A stretch of 64,000 nt of DNA from Purpureocillium takamizusanense (taxonomy: Eukaryota; Ascomycota; Sordariomycetes; Hypocreales; Ophiocordycipitaceae): contig NC_063076.1 of NCBI RefSeq assembly GCF_022605165.1, positions 124,001 through 188,000 on the forward strand. The letters run 5' to 3'. A program made the position numbers and the translations under genes. Positions 21,717 to 33,956 of this stretch are shown here, in pieces (the first letter of the stretch is position 1; the number at the start of each line of letters is the position of its first letter). The notes below the pieces were generated by a model that saw only the letters and a list, made by a program, of their open reading frames with translations, had not been told where the DNA came from and did not search any database.

Positions 21717-22812
21717 TCAGGCCGCACCTGCAACAGCGTACCGCGGCATCCGGGCCATTTTCTCCTCTGGGCTGGTGTCAGGGTCGTCGTAGAACAGCCG
21801 TCCCTTCTTCTCCTTCTTCCCTGCCTTCTTATCGCCCTCGTCTCCTGCACCCTCGTCCGCCTTGCCCGGCGGCTTGATGCCCGCCTCAGCCATCCGAATC
21901 ATCTTGTCAATTTCGTCACTGGGCGCCGCGGCCGTGTTCCACGCCTGGCCCTCGGGTCGAGGCGGCAGACCTGCCGGTGCACCGCCGCCAGGGGGCCGCG
22001 CTGGGAGGTTGCCGCCTGCAGGATATCCGTACGGCGACGGTTCGTGGCCTTGCTGTTGTTGCTGGGGCTGCTGTTGGGGCTGGTACTGTTCATTCTGCAC
22101 GTCGTCAGCACGTCCGTCGCCATCAACGAGACACACACGCTAGAGTTGATACGTACGTATTGCCCGCCAACGGGTTCGCCCTTGGCGATCGCTTCCTTGT
22201 CCGCACGGCGCTTCTCCCGCCATTCAGCCAGTCGAGACACCAACTCCTCTTTGCTTTCGTATTTGATCTTTTTGCGCGGCGGCTGGCTGCCCTGCCCGCC
22301 GGGTACGGGGTTGCCGGTGGCGATGCGCCGGCTCTCCTGGGCCTGGTAGAAGGTCTGGATGATGCGGTTGCGGTGCTGTTCGAGGATGTCTGCGGGGATG
22401 CCCTCCATGCCGAAGATTTCCACCTCGAGGCCCTGTCTGTTAGGCAGGGCATTCTCGACCTGCTGCAGAGTCTCCTTGTGCACCTGGTTCAAGTGCACCG
22501 ACAGACCTGCGCGCTCGTCAGTCAGCTGCGTGACAGCGGCAGTGGAGGAAAAGCGGGAGCAGCATACCGCCAGCCGTGTTTAGCCGTCGATGGCATCGGT
22601 CGCACTTGAAGTGCTTCGCTTTCTGGTGGGAGATGAGGAGCTTGAGGTCTTCAAAGTCTCGCTCGCCTGCGCGCCACGCGGCACGGATCAGCATCTAGAC
22701 GCAAACGCACGGTCAAAGCGACTCTGCTCTCATGGGATCACGCACAGTAGTAGCACCATGGCCGCTCGAGGACCTCCTCGATATCGGGGTGGCCGCGCTT
22801 CTTCTTGCCCAT
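21717..22812 (-). CDS. C2H2 protein of the ZNF207/BuGZ family
   Basis: Fungal homologue of ZNF207/BuGZ, which in animals binds microtubules and Bub3 and also works with the spliceosome. Exons 22746-22812, 22568-22666, 22157-22506 and 21717-22094 (minus strand) join in phase to 297 residues. The N-terminus [18 protein letters not shown] is diagnostic. It leads into two C2H2 fingers: [19 protein letters not shown] and [19 protein letters not shown], then the conserved [18 protein letters not shown] block and an EIFGMEGIP motif. The C-terminal half is Gln/Pro-rich, then Lys/Glu-rich, and ends with [20 protein letters not shown]. The first junction splits a cysteine codon of finger 1. A GLEBS-type Bub3-binding motif is not obvious, so the spindle-checkpoint role is unproven here. 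Confidence 0.9.
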
Positions 22813-23469
22813 GGTCGCGATGCTGCTGATTGAAGGACGGCGACGATTGGCGAAGGGACCGAGATGTTGGGCCAGACAGTTGCAGCAAGAGAATTGACGA
22901 CGCACGAATACAAGGCGAAATTGATGCCTGGGTATTTGCACCTAGCGAACGTGTCGAGTGAAGGTGGCTAGGTGGGCAAATCGATCGCGACGACGCCGCA
23001 TCTTTTGGACGGAGCTTCTGTCGGCTGAAATTCGGCTCAACTCAGCTGCCTGGGCTTCCTGGACCACCACCGCCTATCATCCCCATTTCCACGAGCAACA
23101 TCTCAATCCTTGCCTGAACATTGAATCACAAATCCTACAACGGCTCGCCATGAAATCGTTGAAGATTCGAAGCATTGTTCATTGAAAGCCTGAGCTTGAC
23201 GATGTATCTTGCCCGTGGTGGTTCCACGAGGCGCCGAAAGTAGGTCTAGTTACAGTAATGAATACAGATGCACCGCGGTGCACGCACAAATGTCAGGTAC
23301 TGTCCAAAAAAATGGCCAATATATGCAAGTGGCAATGGGACGTGCCCAGCCTATCGCGTCAAACAAGTGAAGCCAAGTCGATGTGGCCGCTGCCGCCCCT
23401 TGGGTATCTCCCTTGCAAGTCCACACCCGCGCTCCTCAACGCCCAGTGTTAAATCTCGCGCAATGTGCC
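22813..23469. other. Intergenic region
   Basis: Short region upstream of the BuGZ-like gene and downstream of the large Zn2Cys6 gene. No supported feature. Confidence 0.6.
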
Positions 23470-26400
23470 TCACTGTTGTTGCTGCGTGTGATCAAACATA
23501 ATCAACGGCCACTGCCCGCCGGGAGGGACCATGCCCATATCTGCCGCTGTCTGCGCCACCGAGCCGTCCGTCAGCATGGACGATGTCACCGCGCCCCTAC
23601 TCGGGTTGCCCAGCGTCAAGAGAGCGCTGGCGCTATAGCGCTCCTGACTGTCGGCGATGGCCGCCGTCCAGTCGTGCCAGGGGTTGCCCCGGCCCGTTTG
23701 CCACACGAGGTCGGCCTGCGTCTGCGCGCCCACATGCTGCGCTGCCTGCGATGCGAACGCCGCGAGAGGGTTCGACGAGGAGGAGCCTGCCACGCCCGCG
23801 GCGGCGGCGGCCGTACCGTAGAACATGGTCGGGTCAGATTGGTACGAGGCGCCCGTGCCTTGCGAGCCATCCGCAAAAGCCAGCGACGCGTACGAAGCCT
23901 GGCCGTTGAGGCCGGCCTCTTGGTAGCCCTGGGCGGTGCCATTCGAGATGCCATGGGCCTGGGGCGGAGGCGGCCCCTGGGTTGGCTGGTATGCCGACGG
24001 CTCCTCCTGCTTGACCGGGGCCGGCACGGACTGCTGGGGCTCCTTCTGCCGCATGTCGTGCTCTATCCATCCTATGGTGCGCTCAATCATCTGCCCGATC
24101 TGATTGCTGATGCTCGGCCCACAGCCTGTCGCCGCCGTGTTAGCCATGCCTCGGTCCCGCGTCAAAAATCCACACGTACCTAGCAACAAGCTCGTTTCCC
24201 TGAGAATCACCATCCAGCTCTGCATCTCCTCTCGCAGAGATGACACCTGACGCGGGGTTACCGCGAAACGCCGCTCCCACTGCGCGACTAGCATCGAGAA
24301 GATGCACGCACCGTACACGGACATCTGGTACCAGGTCGTGTCCAAGGATTTGGTCCGGTACAGCTGCATCGCACAGCGGAGGAATTCGCGAGCCGTCTCG
24401 TCGCAGATTCGGGTATTGTCTGCCATCATCTGCTTGTCCGTGGTCAGCGCCACCGACGGGTGTCGAAGGCACAGCCGAAGCTCGAGCGCAAACGTGCGCA
24501 CGTAGATGGCGGGGATGGTGGTATTCTCCAGCCCCTCAGACTCGTTGATCCGCAGGCTCTCTGGTAGCTCTGCCTCCCAGTTGTCGAGCTGCTTCTCCAG
24601 CGCATTGACGACGTTGACGTAGTTTTGCGGATCCCTTCGAACGCTGTAAATGTTGGCGTACATTTCCATGAAGATGGGCACAATCTTGAACCCCGCGAGG
24701 CCAGCCTCCCACGTGCAGGGCATCGATCGTGACGTGTCGATGCCCTGGTCAGTCAAGAGGTCGTCTGCGACGGGCTCCGGGAACTCGGTGTCAAAATCTT
24801 GCACGTTGACGGGAAGCGGCGAGCCTCTCCGGCCGGTGATGGCGACGACTACCGTCAAGATGACCCACCAAGTACGCTTGCGCATCTCGTTCTGCAGATC
24901 TGTGCCCTCCCCAGGCCTCTTGGATGACCGGTGTAGGTTCAGCTCTAGGGCCCGATGCAAAGACATGCTCGCCAGGATGGAGCCGCAGCCGGGCTTGGGG
25001 AAAGCCCTTGTGTGCGACGCAATCATGGCCAGCGCCTGGACCGCCTCCAACTCCTGGCTGCCCAATAGGTCGTAGATCTTGCTCAGTGCGAAATGATAGT
25101 GCTTATTCGACAGCTCGTTGAGGTTGCTGCGCTGGTCCGGCTCGTTGCGCACGCCGCAATGAAAGTACATTGTTGCGATGAGCATGTGCACCATGACAAT
25201 CTCTGGAATTGACGGCTTGAAGTTGCTCTCGTCGTATAATCGTGTCAGCTGAGCAGACAGAGGTTAGCACATGCGCACACCACGTTTAGTCACGGCTCGA
25301 CGTACCAGTCGCATGAAAGTCGGCCGGTGCAGGACCGGCAAGAAGAGGCCCACGGCCATGAAGTACCACTCGGCGTACATGAATGCGTCGTCGCGCGATG
25401 GCAGCTCGACGTGTAGCCGTGGATTGACCCCCATGCATGATTGAAGAAACGCCTGTACCGACTTGTTGTAGAGCGGCGCCGAAGGCTGAGCACCCTCCCC
25501 GGGCTCGTCCATGTCAGGCAGATCGAATGACGTCGTATCAATGGTGGTGCCGAGGATAGACAGCTTGGTGCCACGGATGGAGCTCAAAGGCGCGTCGTCA
25601 GGGCCGACGCCGATATGGCCCTGATCTGGCCGCGGTTCCCAATGGCTGCGAGGGAAGTTGATGGCTGATGACGGTGGTGGCGGCTGCTTTGGCGTCGCGC
25701 CTCCATTCTTGACCCAGAGCGAGCCGACTTGCGACCAAGCGTCCGAGGCCGGCGGTGCATCATTCGCGGATGACTCTGTAGGATACTGCGCCCAGGATGC
25801 GCCCCTCCAGGACTTGACCTCGATGCCTTTCTCGCGCAAAATCTTCTCGAGGTCGCTTATATGGGCCAGCATGCCGTTCTTTTCGCGCTCAAGCTCCTGC
25901 ATATAGCCTCGTCGCTCTGTCCGGCCGGTGACGCGGTCGGTGACATAGCACTCCAAGTTGAGGTTGATACAATGGGAGCAGCCCTCGGGCAGGGCGTCGC
26001 AGCGGATCTTGCGCACCTATACCGCGTGTCAGTAAGGGGACGGGGATGGAACAGGTTCAGGGGCCAGCGCCTGGCTTCGTGAACCTGGCAACGGCGAGCT
26101 CACCTTGCACCGGTCACACGCCTGCCCTGTGCGCGTGTAAGACTGCAGGCGGTTCTTGACCACGGAGGAAAAGTCCTCGGGTCCCCGGTCCGTCCGAGGC
26201 AGCTTCAAGCGCGCGGCGCCCAGGCCATTGGGTCCCTGGGAAGCATCCTCGTCGCCGCTGCCGCTGTCGGCGGATCGCTTGTTGGGGTTGGCGGGCCGGG
26301 CGGGCATGGCCGCGGCAGCCGCAGAGGCGGGCTTCCCCTTGGACGTGCCGATTGCGCGGGGCGAGATGCTGCGGGATGAGGGAGGCGAAGGGGGAGAGGT

Positions 26401-27060
26401 GTTGCGGACGGCGGTGAAGACGGAGGAGGCTGCCGAGTGTGGCGGCGAGCTCGCGGCGCTGGCGGCGTTGCTACTGGCGTTGCTCCCGGCCTTGGTGCCG
26501 GTATTCCTCTGCTTCCTGCCGGCGGAACCGGCGCCGTGACCAGTGGCGATGCTCGAGGTTGGACGGCGCGAGCCGGCGACGCTGGGGACGGAGGCAGGTG
26601 CGGTTTGGGCAATGCGAGGCGTGGCGTCGAGGTCAAGATCGAGGTCGAGGTCGACGCAGCCCAAGGCTGGCGCGGGCACGGACGCAGGCCAGGTGGGCGG
26701 CGGCTTGGTGGTGGTGATGTCGGCCAGAGACAGGGACAGGGACAGCGCGGGCGATGCGGCCGGGACTCTGGCAATGCGCTGGTGCTGCTGCAGGCCCCAT
26801 GCAAAGGGAGGAGGGTTTGGCTGCTGGGGGCGAGGATGGTGATGGTCCAGCGACGCCGACGACGACGACGACGAAGACGAAGACGACGCGGAGCACCGTT
26901 GCTGGTAGCTGGACAGGGTCAGGTCGGCAGTGTCCAGGTCCAGGTCCAGGTCCAGGTCCAGCCTGGGCACATCGCTGGGCCGCTGCTGCAGCTGGGCCGC
27001 GGCGGCGGCGCTGGCGGCCGTGGTGGTGGTAGTGGTGGAGGAGGTGGTGCCCGCCATCAT
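23470..27060 (-). CDS. Large Zn2Cys6 fungal transcription factor
   Basis: Minus-strand exons 26104-27060, 25306-26016, 24180-25248 and 23470-24125 give about 1130 residues. The first 300 residues are low complexity: Thr/Ala/Gln runs, two Leu-Asp repeat tracts and poly-Ser. The zinc cluster has cysteines at 315, 318, 325, 332, 335 and 342 (QACDRCK, intron, VRKIRCDALPEGCSHC) and is followed by a likely dimerisation coiled coil (MQELEREKNGMLAHISDLEKIL). The fungal-specific (MHR) domain follows, with AEWYFMAVGLFLPVLHRPTF and GSPLPVNVQDFDTEFPEP. The last intron (24126-24179, 54 nt, GTACGT...GCTAAC...ACAG) is a multiple of three and open, so unspliced mRNA would still be translatable. The C-terminal 200 residues are Gln/Pro/Ala-rich, a plausible activation region. 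The regulated pathway is unknown. Confidence 0.88.
26932..26961 (-). repeat. Hexanucleotide repeat encoding a (Leu-Asp)n tract
   Basis: Tandem CCAGGT on the plus strand encodes alternating Leu-Asp in the N-terminus of the Zn2Cys6 protein. A second, diverged Leu-Asp tract is encoded by 26626-26655. Confidence 0.8.
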
Positions 27061-28859
27061 GCCGCCTGGGGGCCAATCGAGGGTGACCTGACAGTGACCT
27101 GCGCTAGGCTGAGCCGACCAACCGGCGTGCGTGATTGGCGGTTGGCCCGCTGTCGATTCCCACCCCAGCGCTGCGCGACTGGCGGCCGGGGGCCCGCCTC
27201 CACTGGGAAGGGAGGTAGGAGGTGGGGACCAGGGGGGGTCGCGACCACTGAGGGCAGCGCCTGTGCGCCAACTGTGGCGGCGCGGATTGGGTCCGGTGCA
27301 GGGGCACCTCGCCGGCTGAACGGGACAGGGTGCGCTTGGCGCGGCTGTCGGCAGTTGACAAGCACGACGGCAGCGGATCGGACCCTGAAACTGAGGTTTT
27401 TTTCTTCCCCTCTAAGATTGTCTCTTGTGATGTGCCGGAGAGTTGTTTGCTTTGTTTCAATGGTTGCTCGCAAAGCGCGGCCTCGTTCCTTGTTTGCACT
27501 TGGCCTCGGCGAGATCGGCATACCCGTCCGCAAAACGTCACACACCATCTCGTCCCGGCCCGGCCATCTTTTATACCCCGTGTCTCTCGGGTTTGGACGA
27601 CGATTAGAGCCCCAAGCCACCCGCAGTCCGGCCGAGCACAGCAAAGAAGTAATTCGGGCCTACCGACGACCCTTTGGCGCCGCGACTGTTTGGCACGTTT
27701 GCGCCATGCCCCTCGTGCCTGTACCGTAGAAGCATCGAGTCCTTCTAGAAGGCTTCCCTTCGCGGTCTCCGGTCTCGACGAGAGACGCCACCTGGTCATC
27801 GCATGGGGACATGGAACATGCCAGCGGGCAGGTGTCGTTGCGATTGCGACCACTGCGCCCGCGATGGTGGCCCTTGGAGACCGCAATCTATGTGATGTGA
27901 CGTCTTTGCGACAGCATCAGAGATAGCACGGGGCGATACGACAGACGCCGCAGCGTCATGGAGCGACCAGGGCCATTGCAACTGATGGCATATCGTGGGG
28001 TCGTCTTGTGCGCGAGGTCATGTCGATGCATACACTACTGTGTCATAATCTAAGCCAATGGGCAACACCAAATAGAAGTGCCACTCTACGCTCACAAACT
28101 GAAGGGACTTGCCACAGCAGATAGATGACCATGTTAGTCTCCCAAAATATCCTCTGCAGAGCGCCTTGACCAGCCCCCCGTACCAAGTTCCATTACAATG
28201 CCATTGGCGATCATGGAGTCCGCATGACTAGCCCAGCGTGAAATCACTCAAACTTCCTCGTAGCATCTGGGAGCAGGCCTCAGAGTGTTGCAGGCACGAC
28301 GGTTCCTCGTAGTATTACTCAAAAACAATATCTCTCCCGAGGGGCAGTGTTTGAAAAGGTCCGACTCTTCACAGCGTGTTGCGCGGCCAGCGGAAAACAT
28401 ATTTCAGTTCTAAGAACGAGTCCACGGCCGGCCCGGGTAGGCCGGTGACATCGCGTGCCTGTGTTCGCCAGACCATGCAGAGCTAAACCTTGTGATGCGC
28501 CGAACCTGCGGCCATGGAACCCTGCACGGAAGTAGCCTGGACTCGTCCGATAAGAGAGCGATACCGCTAGGGAAGGGTTACAAGCCAAGGTACACCTGCA
28601 GTAGCCTCTGCGCGTATGTACATCCACAGGGTGATGTCTGGTTGTGAACCTGTGACGTGCGACTTCAGTGGTCGTGCCGCTCGCCCGACTGGGAAGGTGG
28701 GGCGGTGCCTTCCACCGCCAATCCTGTCGGCGAACGAAGCCCCCTCTTCGCATCGCCTCAACTTCATCCCATCGACGTCGCCCGTCGTGCCCGATCCGAT
28801 CGCATCTCACAAACTCAATTGAGGCCTCGTTCGCGCGTCGACGAGCAGACAGCGGCACC
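27061..28859. other. Divergent promoter region, no gene supported
   Basis: About 1.8 kb between the start codons of the Zn2Cys6 gene and CGI121. Several open frames of up to 260 codons overlap on opposite strands and have no recognisable features. The region probably holds long leaders. Confidence 0.5.
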
Positions 28860-29580
28860 ATGGCTCTCGAGACGGTCGCGCTCGAGCACCTCCCTGCTTC
28901 GCACGCCGTTCACGTCGCCCTCTTCCGGGACGTCGAAAACGCCGCAGCTTTGCACCAGCAGCTGCTCGCCCGCAACGCAGATTTTGAGTACGCCTTTATC
29001 GACGCGTCCGTGGTGCGTCCCGCTGCAACCCGCCCGCGCCGTTGTTAGGCTATCCCACTGACTCGTCCGCTGCTACCGCCAGGTTCTCTCCCGCCGCCAG
29101 TTGCTCTCGTCCGTCTTCAAGAGCACGCTCGCAGCTGCCAACGGCGCCTTGAAGACGCCCAATGTTCACTCTGAAATCGTCGCCTGCCTGAGCGCATCCA
29201 ACAACGTGAGCCTGATAGCTCGACATAACCACCGTTACATGCCTCGCGCTAAGCACCACTAGATTGCCGACGCCTATCGTCGCTTCGGTGTGTCGCCCAC
29301 GACCAAAGACTTGCTCGTCGTCAAGGTCACCTTCCCCACAGAGTCCCGCCCCGAGCCGCCATCCGCCGATCAAATATGGCAGCATCTTGAAGACAATGTC
29401 AAAGGGCACGCCGTGTACGCCACGGACGACAACATTAGCGCTACAACCGACCTGGCCAAGGTTCGCAAGTACTATAAACTCAACGGGCTCGCCTGGCTCG
29501 ATGCTATCAAAGACGACCGGGAGAGGCGAACAGAGATGGAGACGCTGGTGCTCACCGGCATGGCTCTGCGAGGAGTATGA
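28860..29580 (+). CDS. CGI121: EKC/KEOPS complex subunit CGI121
   Basis: Small subunit of the EKC/KEOPS complex, which makes N6-threonylcarbamoyladenosine at position 37 of ANN-decoding tRNAs; CGI121 binds Bud32 and tRNA. Exons 28860-29012, 29083-29205 and 29263-29580 join at phase 0 to 197 residues, close to the usual length of about 180. Recognisable blocks are [14 protein letters not shown] near the start, [20 protein letters not shown] across the first junction, [26 protein letters not shown] across the second, and KDLLVVKV. The C-terminal [11 protein letters not shown] is typical. Donors are GTGCGT and GTGAGC. No organelle-targeting peptide is seen. It sits alone between unrelated genes. 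Confidence 0.92.
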
Positions 29581-29860
29581 TGTTGTGGACAAAGCAAATG
29601 AGTCAAATGAATGCCTGGGGCAACCCACAACACAACACAATACTGTGGCGTCAAGGAGTGTGATAACGTAAGTCGTCTTGCTCATTATGCTATGCTATCT
29701 TGCCCCAGCCGCCATCTTTCTGCTGTATTAACTCTAAAGGCAGAAGTGCCAGAAACTCCAAAGGTCGCTATCAATCATCAATCAAGTAACCGTGGTCTTC
29801 GCACGCTTTTCAATGTCAAGTCATCAAGACTCGCTCGCTCAAAAACCTTGCCCCAATCGC

Positions 29861-31434
29861 TTACGCAAAGCGGAATGCGTTCCTGACCCGGCGCACAACC
29901 TCGGCCCACATGGCGTCGCGGCCACTCCGAGTGCGCGCGACGGCGTCCTTGTTCTCCTGTGCACGCCGCAGCAGATACTTCATGCACTCTCCCGTGGTGC
30001 CCCAGACGAGATACTTGTAGACGGGGACCGCCGTGCCCTGGCCGGCGAGTTCGACAAGCTCGCAGCTGATCTCATCGGCCATGCCCTGCAGCTGGGCGCA
30101 GGCAATCTCCGACTTGGCGACACCAGCATCGACGATGGCGCGCGCTCGTCGGACCGACTCTGCATTGTGCGTGGCGAGGACGAGGCTGGCCTCGGGGAAC
30201 TCGCCTTGGCCCTCCAGAACGCTGTTCCACTGGCGGGTGAGGACGCTCGCGGCGATGCCGTCGTAGCAGGCGTCGGTGTCGGCCTTGGTGTCGAAGAAGC
30301 GGTCGCGGGGGTCAGAGCCCAGGTAGGCACCGCGGACAAGCTTGACGCCGAGAGTGAAGTTGCCCTCCCGGGCTTCGGTAAGGTGGCGCGACAGGACGGC
30401 GGGCGCGCACTTCTTATACGCCTGGTAGGTGCCGAAGATGGTGGCACGGCCTGGAGTGGTGTTGAACTTGCGCGAAAATTCCATGGTCCAGTCGTCGATG
30501 CCATCCTGCAGACGGTCCTGCTCGGCGTCAAACAGCAGCCTGACGCCACGCTCGTGGGCAAGCTGACAGATGGAGTCGATTGACTTGCTGAGGTACGGCG
30601 TCGCCGAAAGGCGGTGGGACAGCTGGTGGAGGGCAAGGCGTCCTGCGCCAGTGAATCTAAAGCGAGCGTTAGTAAGGATTCTCCCTTTTTTTTGGCCAGG
30701 CGGCGGCGGCGCATATATGGCAAGGGGATCCCAACTTACTTGAGAGCGACAAAGTCACCCGGTTCGGCGAGGCGCACCGTTTCAAGGGTGCCCTCGGCCC
30801 AGGGCACAATCTCGTTGTCGATGACAGTCTGGGTCTCCTCGCCCACCTTGGCGCCCTCGAGCTGGCCAGCCTGCTTGTCGGTCAAGACGACCTCCTTTGC
30901 ATAACCGAGAATGACGCCGTTGAAACCGATGCCCTTGAGGCGGGCGATGGTGTCGCGAACCTCGGCGCCGTCCTCGCCAGCGCAGAACTGGGCGTAAAAG
31001 GTACGCTTGAGGAAGAAGCGCAGCAGCGGGTTGCGGTCCGGGTTGAGCAGCGCGCTGCCCGAATGGGCTAGGACGGCCATGATGCGCAGCGAGGGTGCTA
31101 GCAGCAGTGGCGACGACGACACGGCAGTCGTGCCCAGGCTGCGAAGAATCATGCTCAGAGGCAGGACCGAGAGGGGTGCGCGCGAGGGCTCCAGAGTAGG
31201 CTGCGGCGGAGGGACAGCCGGGCCCGGCGGCAGTTCCGCGGGCAAGGTGGACGACTTGCGGTGGGAGGAGTGGATGAGACGACGCTCAGGGCCAGACACG
31301 ATGCCGCCGGCGGCCGGGCGGTGGGCGATCATGACGGCGAAGCATCGTGTCGCGGCGGCAGGTGGGAGTGCGAGATGGCGGTTGAGAGCGGGGGATGCCC
31401 CGTGAACGAGTCCGTGGACGGGGGGAGGTCGCAT
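29861..31434 (-). CDS. PUT1: Mitochondrial proline dehydrogenase
   Basis: FAD-dependent enzyme of the mitochondrial inner membrane that oxidises L-proline to pyrroline-5-carboxylate, the first step of proline use. Exons 30740-31434 and 29861-30656 join in phase 2 (GTAAGT donor, TTAG acceptor) to 496 residues. The N-terminus is Arg/Ser/Ala-rich without acidic residues, as expected for a matrix presequence. PRODH barrel blocks are visible: FNGVILGYAKEVVL, HERGVRLLFDAEQ, FGTYQAYKK, KLVRGAYLGSDPR (a family hallmark), LATHNAESVRRA, and QLQGMADEI with VPVYKYLVWGTT. Length and order are normal. In many fungi this gene is induced by proline and is clustered with the permease; no permease lies next to it here. 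Confidence 0.94.
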
Positions 31435-33956
31435 TGCAGCCTCGAGGCCCGTGTGGTGTTTGTGCGACGCCGGCTGTCGGGTTGCTTTGGATCGACCAAG
31501 AGTGGTGGTGTTTGTTTTTGAGGTTGTGTTTGGTTTGTTGAAGAGCTGCGGTTAGAAGAGACAGAGAGGTCTATCTATGTGGGAGACAAGAATGGGCGTC
31601 TCTGGTGCTTTGTGTTTGGAAGAGGTGTGAGTGTGTGAGTGTGTGTGAGAGTGAGAGAGAGTTTGCGCGGGGGACAAACTCTGTGTGTGCTGGTGTGTGA
31701 TAGCGTGGTATGAGTGTGTGTGTGTGGTAGTGGTGGGTGGGATGGAAGAGAGGAAGAAAGGCCAAACGTATTCACAGCAACGCTATGAATCGCGTGTTTA
31801 TATTAAGAAGCGTTTTTGGATATGACATGCAGAGAGAGAAACCACCCAGAGTTCCTTCCCGCGTGCTCGGTTTTGTTTCTTTTCCTCGGTTGCGTGTCGC
31901 CTCGATGACAAAACCAGAACAAGGTCTTGAGATGGAGACAAAGACTACCGATACAGGTCATGGGAACAGAAAAGAGGAGGGGGCGAGGACGGAGGTGGCG
32001 GCGACCGGGCTTCTCTTATATCTCCGTGATGACCGAGCACACGCACACGCACGCACGCACGCCGATAGATACGTAGATAGATAATGGGAAAGACAAGGAA
32101 GGGGGCGAAGAGCGAGGGGGGGTGGGGACGGGGCCGGGGGGTTTGGTTCCCAAACACCATGAACAACAACACGAACGGCACAGCGCGGCATGATGGGAAA
32201 GCCGGGGAGAAGGTACTACTACTACTACTAAGCAAGCCATGGGGGGTTGGTCGGGGGGGTACGCGCGAGCGTGTGTGTGGCATCGTGCATGCTCACAGTA
32301 CGCAGATGGCAGGCAAGCTACTGTCATCGCCCAACTCAAAAAGGCCGGCAAGGAGAGAAAAAAGACACGAAACGGGGTTCCGGAGACCGGAGGACGGGGG
32401 GAGGGGGCAGGCAAAAAAAAAGGGAGGCGATGTGTCAAAGACAGGTCACCTGGCCTTCCTGACCTGGTGCTGGGCTGGCACTGGTGCCGGGACGTGCGGT
32501 GGTGCTCTCGTTGCGTGGCGCGGGTGTGTGTGTGGTGTGTTATCGAAGACGACGACGACGACGACGACGAGAGCGACGCTTGGTACTGTATTACAATTAC
32601 TCGAGGGGCGCCCCCTCCCACGAGAAAACACGGCACTGATTACACCCCGGTCAAGCAGGATGGTAGGCAGGCAGGCAGGTAGGCGGGCGGGCAGGGCTTC
32701 CCCGGGACCGGGGGTCGGGTGGGTAAGCGGTCCTCGCTCCATCGCGGCTCAGGCGATAGCAGCAAACGGGGGGGAGGGGGCAGAGAGGGCTCTAGAACAA
32801 ACCCAGAAGCACCCTCGGGGCTAATCAGTCACAGAAACTGGCCGTGTCCCAGACACTGGGCTCCGAGTGTCCTCCGGCCGCAGACAGCATGATCCATTGA
32901 TAACCTAACCTGCGGCTCGCCCCCACCCACCCAGGCCAGTATCGCATCTGCGGAGACCCACGCACGCACGCACGCAGCGCGCGAGCGCCGACCGATGCCG
33001 CGTCCCCACCGGCTGGGGCTCGATCCCAGGGTCTGGCAGCTCTGCCCCGTCTCGCCCGTGTCGCCCCCAAGCAGCCAGTCAGGCCTGCCCCTGCAGCATG
33101 CGATTGCCACTTCGGGCGGTGCGGCGTCACGTGGCTCCCCGCTTGCTGCATTAGCGATGCCCGCGAGTAGCCGCACCGTCGCCATTGCCCAATCAGCGCC
33201 CCGCCGTGGTATCGCATTCGTCCTGCTGGAATGCCTCCGATACGGCAGGGCCCCCGGCACGCTCTCGCCGCCCTTGGCTGGCATCTGGGCTGGGCCATAT
33301 CTCGCGACCGACCCGACCCCCGGGGCTGACGGGACCGGTGTAGCGTCGCACACAGGGGTGCCGCGACCGACCGTCCCCCCAGGATAAAAAAGGCACGGTA
33401 GCCAGATACGGCCACCGGTGACCCGACGTCCGTCCGTCCGCGTCTGCCTGGCCTGGGATGGCCTGGCCTGACCTGGCACACGCGTTGGTCGTTGCTGGCC
33501 TCTCTCCCGTCATCGCCATCGCCATCTTGTTAGGCGTTAGGCGTCAGGCGTCACTATGCGGTCGAGCGCTCCCCCCGCCCGTCGTCATCGTGATGCCGGC
33601 GTTATGCGTGTGGGTGTCTTGCGGCGTAATGTAATGTAATGTGATGGGTGCGGTGCCCGGGTGGGTGGCGGGCCAGCTGACCTGGCCCCGACCAGGTCAA
33701 CAAGGTGAGGTGGCCCATCCCACCGTCGGGGCCGCCCAGCCACTCCCGAATCGTCCGACACGCCCGCCGACCTCGCAACGCATGGCATCGGCGTTTCGAC
33801 TCGTGCTGCCTGGGCTGGCTGGGGTTGGGTGGAGGAAGCCATCGTGATGTGAAGAAAAAAAAAACAGAGCCCAGCCCAGCCTGGTTTCCCCACCTGACCC
33901 GGCTGGCTCGCTGCTCGCTCGCTCGCTCGTTGTCGATGCAAAACAACGGACGGGGC
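31435..33956. other. Long intergenic region rich in simple repeats
   Basis: About 2.5 kb upstream of proline dehydrogenase and downstream of the TIMMDC1-like gene. It contains a GT/GA-rich microsatellite (31625-31727), CGCA/GATA repeats (32038-32085), a GAC run (about 32549-32571) and other short tandem motifs. Open frames here, including two overlapping minus frames of about 217 codons at 32825-33481, show no protein-like features. A T-loop-like CTCGATC near 33018 has no matching acceptor or D stem, so no tRNA is called. Confidence 0.5.
31625..31727 (+). repeat. GT-rich microsatellite upstream of proline dehydrogenase
   Basis: Interrupted GTGTGA/GTGTGTGT tracts lie 190-290 bases upstream of the proline dehydrogenase start codon (CA-rich on the coding strand). 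The position fits its promoter or 5' UTR. Confidence 0.7.

Noticed and set aside
26437..27729. A 430-codon plus-strand frame
   Set aside because: It is antisense to the first exon of the Zn2Cys6 gene and consists of Arg/Gly repeats created by the complement of the repeat tracts.
27104..27886. Minus-strand frame of 260 codons between the Zn2Cys6 gene and CGI121
   Set aside because: Overlapped by other frames of similar length, no domain or topology, and lies in a divergent promoter region.
33000..33060. Possible tRNA suggested by a CTCGATC T-loop-like sequence
   Set aside because: No paired acceptor stem, D arm or A-box at the right distance on either strand.
32825..33481. Two overlapping minus-strand frames of about 217 codons
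   Set aside because: They overlap in different frames, are rich in Arg/Gly/Ala without any domain, and the region is full of simple repeats.
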